Assembly (NCBI GenBank): GCA_029258815.1 | Contig: JAPDJZ010000073.1 | Span: 1 to 6,625 of the forward strand | Length of the DNA stretch: 6,625 bases | From: an archaeon | GTDB lineage: Archaea; Thermoproteota; Nitrososphaeria_A; Caldarchaeales; Wolframiiraptoraceae | Direction: 5' to 3' | Shown here: positions 4,349 to 6,625 of the stretch, one piece after another | Layout of the letters: each line of letters starts with the position of its first letter | How positions within the stretch are numbered: the first letter of the stretch is position 1 | Made by a program: the position numbers and the translations under genes | The notes under the pieces: generated by a model | What the model saw: only the letters and a program-made list of their open reading frames with translations | Told to the model about the DNA's origin: nothing | The model's database searches: none

Positions 4349-5677
4349 ATGGCTGAGAGCGGCGAGGAGGGGAAGGTTTTCACCGAGTATTTCATCGGGG
4401 ACGCCGTCGTTAGGCTTAGGCAGCACGAGAATAGCCTACTCTATGAAGTCGATGAACCCAAGCTGAACGATCGGGTTAAGAAGCTTCTCGAGCGGGCTAT
4501 GGAGGAGTACGTGAGGAGCGGAACGGAGCCCGAGAAGCTCGCCGAGAAATACTCGAAGAAGCTTCGGGAGAACGAGGCGATAGCCTTGAGATACTATCTG
4601 CTGAGAGAGCTTAGAGGATATTCCAAGCTCCACGTCTTCATGCTAGACGAGAGCATAGAGGACTTCACGGTAACCCAGCCCGGGCCCGTTAGGCTCATCC
4701 ACAGGCTCGCGCCGCACTACGAGTGGATCGAGAGCAACGTCGTGATCGAGACCGATGAGGAGCTCGACAGGCTCGTTAGGCTCGTTATTGAGAGATCCGG
4801 GGGGTCGATAACCCCGGCGAACCCGGTGGTCGAGATCCTCACGCCGACCTACGATAGGGTTGCCGGCGTTTTGAGGGGAGAGGTATCCCTGCACTCGAGC
4901 ATAACCGTTAGGAAGTTTCCTAGGAGGCCGTATAGCTTGGCGAGGCTCATCAGGCTCGGAACCCTAAGCTCGGAGGTCGCGGCGGCCCTCTGGCTAGCCG
5001 TCGAATTGAAGGCAAATGTGATAATCGCCGGGCTCACGGGAAGCGGTAAGACCACCCTCCTGAACTCGCTCCTCCTCCAGCTGCCCAGAAACTACAAGAT
5101 AGTAACGATAGAAGAGCATCCCGAGATAAATCTCCGAGACCATCCGGGCTGGCTACCGCTCTACGCCAGGCTCCCGACCGCCCCGGGAGCTAAGGAGACG
5201 GCCATACCCCTAACCCAGCTTCTGAAAGCGGCCCTCAGGCATAGGCCAACGATAATAGCCGTCGGAGAAGCTAGGGCCGAGGAGGTTCAGGATATGATAA
5301 CGGCGGCCTCGGTTGGCCACGGGACGGCGACTACCCTCCACACCGATAGCCTTGATCACATGATTAAGAGGCTTACAAGCCATCCCATGAACCTTAGAGC
5401 CGACCAGCTCGCCCTAATAGACTACGCTATCTTCATCGTTAGAAGACCCGACGGCCGTAGGCAGATAACCGAGATCTACGAGAATCACGGGGGGAAGTGG
5501 AAGCGGATCTACGACGGGATGAGCGGGAAGTTCGAGCTGCCCGGGAAGCTCGCCGAGAAGCTTGCCTTCACCTACAAGGGCCTCGACCCCGGAGAGGTCT
5601 TAACCCTAGAGATTAGGAGGAGGGCCGACGTCCTGAGGGCGCAGGCTAGGGCCGAGGAGGTGGTCGCGGCTGCTTGA
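4349..5677 (+). CDS. Type II/IV secretion-system ATPase (FlaI/TadA/CpaF-like pilus assembly motor)
   Basis: A 442-residue cytoplasmic ATPase of the secretion-superfamily type that drives assembly of archaeal pili or archaella as a hexamer at the base of the membrane platform. The N-terminal domain (about 1-200) holds the lead-in helices and the LDESIEDFTVTQPGPV segment (99-113) typical of FlaI/TadA/VirB11 proteins. The C-terminal domain carries every expected motif: Walker A GLTGSGKTT (228-236), an Asp-box-like IVTIEEHPEI (251-260), a Walker B region RPTIIAVGEARAEE (299-312) with G306-E307, and the His box GHGTATTLHTD (323-333). Length is usual for the TadA/CpaF size class. The last 30 residues are arginine- and alanine-rich. 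It has a good GGAGG ribosome binding site, and its stop lies just inside the start of the membrane platform gene, so the two are coupled. The substrates are probably the two class III signal-peptide proteins upstream. Archaellum motor versus adhesion pilus motor cannot be settled here; the absence of other archaellum genes favours a pilus. Confidence 0.92.
   Translation: MAESGEEGKVFTEYFIGDAVVRLRQHENSLLYEVDEPKLNDRVKKLLERAMEEYVRSGTEPEKLAEKYSKKLRENEAIALRYYLLRELRGYSKLHVFMLDESIEDFTVTQPGPVRLIHRLAPHYEWIESNVVIETDEELDRLVRLVIERSGGSITPANPVVEILTPTYDRVAGVLRGEVSLHSSITVRKFPRRPYSLARLIRLGTLSSEVAAALWLAVELKANVIIAGLTGSGKTTLLNSLLLQLPRNYKIVTIEEHPEINLRDHPGWLPLYARLPTAPGAKETAIPLTQLLKAALRHRPTIIAVGEARAEEVQDMITAASVGHGTATTLHTDSLDHMIKRLTSHPMNLRADQLALIDYAIFIVRRPDGRRQITEIYENHGGKWKRIYDGMSGKFELPGKLAEKLAFTYKGLDPGEVLTLEIRRRADVLRAQARAEEVVAAA
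5656..5661 (+). promoter_or_regulatory. Ribosome binding site deciding the CTG start of the platform gene
   Basis: GGAGGT lies within the end of the ATPase gene, 8 nt before CTG at 5670. It is the main reason for taking CTG as the start, as the frame has no ATG, GTG or TTG nearby. Confidence 0.5.
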
Positions 5678-6625
5678 GCAGCTCCTAAACCTAAACACGA
5701 TACTACTCATAATCCTCGCGGCCCTAGTTGCCTCTCTCCCGATAGCCTTAAAGAAGGAGCGAGCCGCTAGGCTTGAAGAAGAGCTACCACTCTTCCTAAG
5801 CTACCTCTACGCTAGGCTCGAGGCCGGGTGGAGCCTCCGGAAGGCATTAGAGGCAGCCTCTAAGGAGAGGAGGCTTCTGCCGACCTTCCATCGGGAGGCC
5901 GGGAGGATTCTCAGGGATGCAGAGCGTAGGGGGAATCTGCCCTCGGCTCTTCTAGACTATAGGTCTCCGAGCAGGAGGGTTACGAGCGTTATTAGGTCTA
6001 TCGGCGAGGAGGCTTACACGGGATTCGATCCCGCTACCCGAGTTCAAGTCCTGCTCTGGGATGAGGAGGAGTATGCGGCTGAGCGGGCGAGGAAGAAGAG
6101 CGAGAGCGCCGAGAACCTCGCCGAGGCGAGCCTCACGGTCATGATCCTAATCCCCCTCTTCGTAACCTTCACGGCGATCTTCGGCGGGGGAATCGAGCTG
6201 ATCTTCCCGATAGCCGTCCTCTCCTCGATAGCGACCTATATCGCGGCGGTAGCGCTTCAAGGAGTCTCGATAATAATGCTATCGCCCAAGGCCAGGAGGA
6301 TATTTCCAGCCCAGCTGGCCGTGATGGCCGTAACCGTCTTCCTAACCCTCCCGATTAGAAGCTTTCAAGCATACGATCCGTGGCTCTACCTAGGTCTCGG
6401 AGCCGCCCTAATAGCCCTCTCGATCCCGGCGAGTTACGAGGTGAGGAAGGCTGTGGGGGAGATGGAGGGCGGCCACCTGCTAGCTCAGGGGCTGGCGACA
6501 AAGCTTCAGCTGGGATACCCGGTCGAGAGATCCTTCCAGCTGGTTCGAGACGGCAGGGTTGCCGAGCAGATTAGGAGGATCTCGGTCGGGGTCGAGACCG
6601 AACCGAGGAGTAGGCAGCTTCAGCT
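5670..6625 (+). CDS. TadC/FlaJ-like pilus assembly membrane platform protein (3' end outside window)
   Basis: The frame is open from 5637 to the end of the window (318 residues from CTG 5670) and encodes the polytopic membrane partner of the secretion ATPase. A first hydrophobic segment (10-27, ILLIILAALVASLPIAL) is followed by a T2SF-type cytoplasmic helical domain (about 33-150: ELPLFLSYLYARLEAGWSLRKAL at its start, typical of FlaJ/TadC). Further hydrophobic segments lie at about 155-172, 175-195, 212-230 and 238-255. A second T2SF-like domain begins near 265 (HLLAQGLATKLQLGYPVERSF) and is cut by the window edge, as expected for archaeal FlaJ-type proteins with two such domains. No ATG, GTG or TTG occurs in frame until far inside the protein (about 6139), so initiation is probably at CTG 5670, 8 nt after GGAGGT and overlapping the ATPase stop by 8 nt. 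The alternative is a missing base after TTG 5674, which overlaps the TGA but now reaches a stop after four codons. Confidence 0.85.
   Translation, partial: MLEQLLNLNTILLIILAALVASLPIALKKERAARLEEELPLFLSYLYARLEAGWSLRKALEAASKERRLLPTFHREAGRILRDAERRGNLPSALLDYRSPSRRVTSVIRSIGEEAYTGFDPATRVQVLLWDEEEYAAERARKKSESAENLAEASLTVMILIPLFVTFTAIFGGGIELIFPIAVLSSIATYIAAVALQGVSIIMLSPKARRIFPAQLAVMAVTVFLTLPIRSFQAYDPWLYLGLGAALIALSIPASYEVRKAVGEMEGGHLLAQGLATKLQLGYPVERSFQLVRDGRVAEQIRRISVGVETEPRSRQLQ

Noticed and set aside
4150..4356. Plus-strand frame of 68 codons across the end of the pilin-like gene and the ATPase leader
   Set aside because: It lies mostly in another frame of a real gene; the internal ATG at 4273 overlaps the TATA box, so the predicted transcript would not contain it.
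6380..6574. Plus-strand 64-codon frame
   Set aside because: It is out of frame within the membrane platform gene and rich in Gly, Arg and Ser, as expected for a shadow of GC-rich coding sequence.
1..6625. CRISPR array, tRNA, rRNA or insertion sequence
   Set aside because: I found no regularly spaced repeats, no cloverleaf-like segment with the conserved T-loop bases, and no transposase motif in any frame.

Overview
The window looks like a chromosomal stretch from a thermophilic archaeon, probably of the Thermoproteota (crenarchaeal) side. This rests on the gene families (KaiC-like ATPase, FlaI/TadA-type secretion ATPase, FlaJ/TadC-type membrane platform, class III signal peptides, minimal nucleotidyltransferase/HEPN pair), AT-rich archaeal TATA-like boxes just upstream of genes, mixed leaderless and Shine-Dalgarno starts, frequent TTG starts, and heavy use of AGG and ATA codons. 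The lineage is an inference; no rRNA or marker gene is present.

Layout. (1) Positions 1-465 (+): the C-terminal part of a radical-SAM-like protein cut by the window edge; it meets the next gene tail to tail with a 4-bp overlap. (2) Positions 462-2317 (-): a two-gene operon, first a small helical protein (TTG start at 2317), then a 471-residue KaiC/RecA-superfamily ATPase, joined by an ATGA stop/start overlap. (3) Positions 2394-2834 (+): a pilin-like protein, divergent from that operon and sharing one AT-rich promoter element with it. (4) Positions 2835-3110: AT-rich sequence with no convincing gene. (5) Positions 3111-3797 (-): a HEPN/MNT toxin-antitoxin-type pair in which BOTH genes carry an apparent one-base insertion near the 3' end. 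(6) Positions 3867-6625 (+): a second small pilin/FlaF-FlaG-like protein (TTG start), the secretion ATPase, and a TadC/FlaJ-like membrane protein that runs off the window.

Working together: the plus-strand genes form the core of an archaeal type IV pilus-like machine, with two class III signal-peptide subunits, the hexameric assembly ATPase and the membrane platform. The KaiC-like ATPase operon is divergent from the first pilin gene and could be a regulator or accessory motor by analogy with FlaH of the archaellum; that link is inference from position only. The HEPN/MNT pair sits between the two pilin genes in opposite orientation and looks like an inserted, now possibly decaying, module.

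Most worth a second look: the two family-restoring frameshifts in the HEPN/MNT pair; the platform gene, which has no ATG/GTG/TTG start but has a well-placed Shine-Dalgarno before a CTG; the abrupt GC drop inside the first pilin gene right after its conserved N-terminal helix; and the KaiC-like protein whose second half keeps the fold signature but has lost its P-loop.
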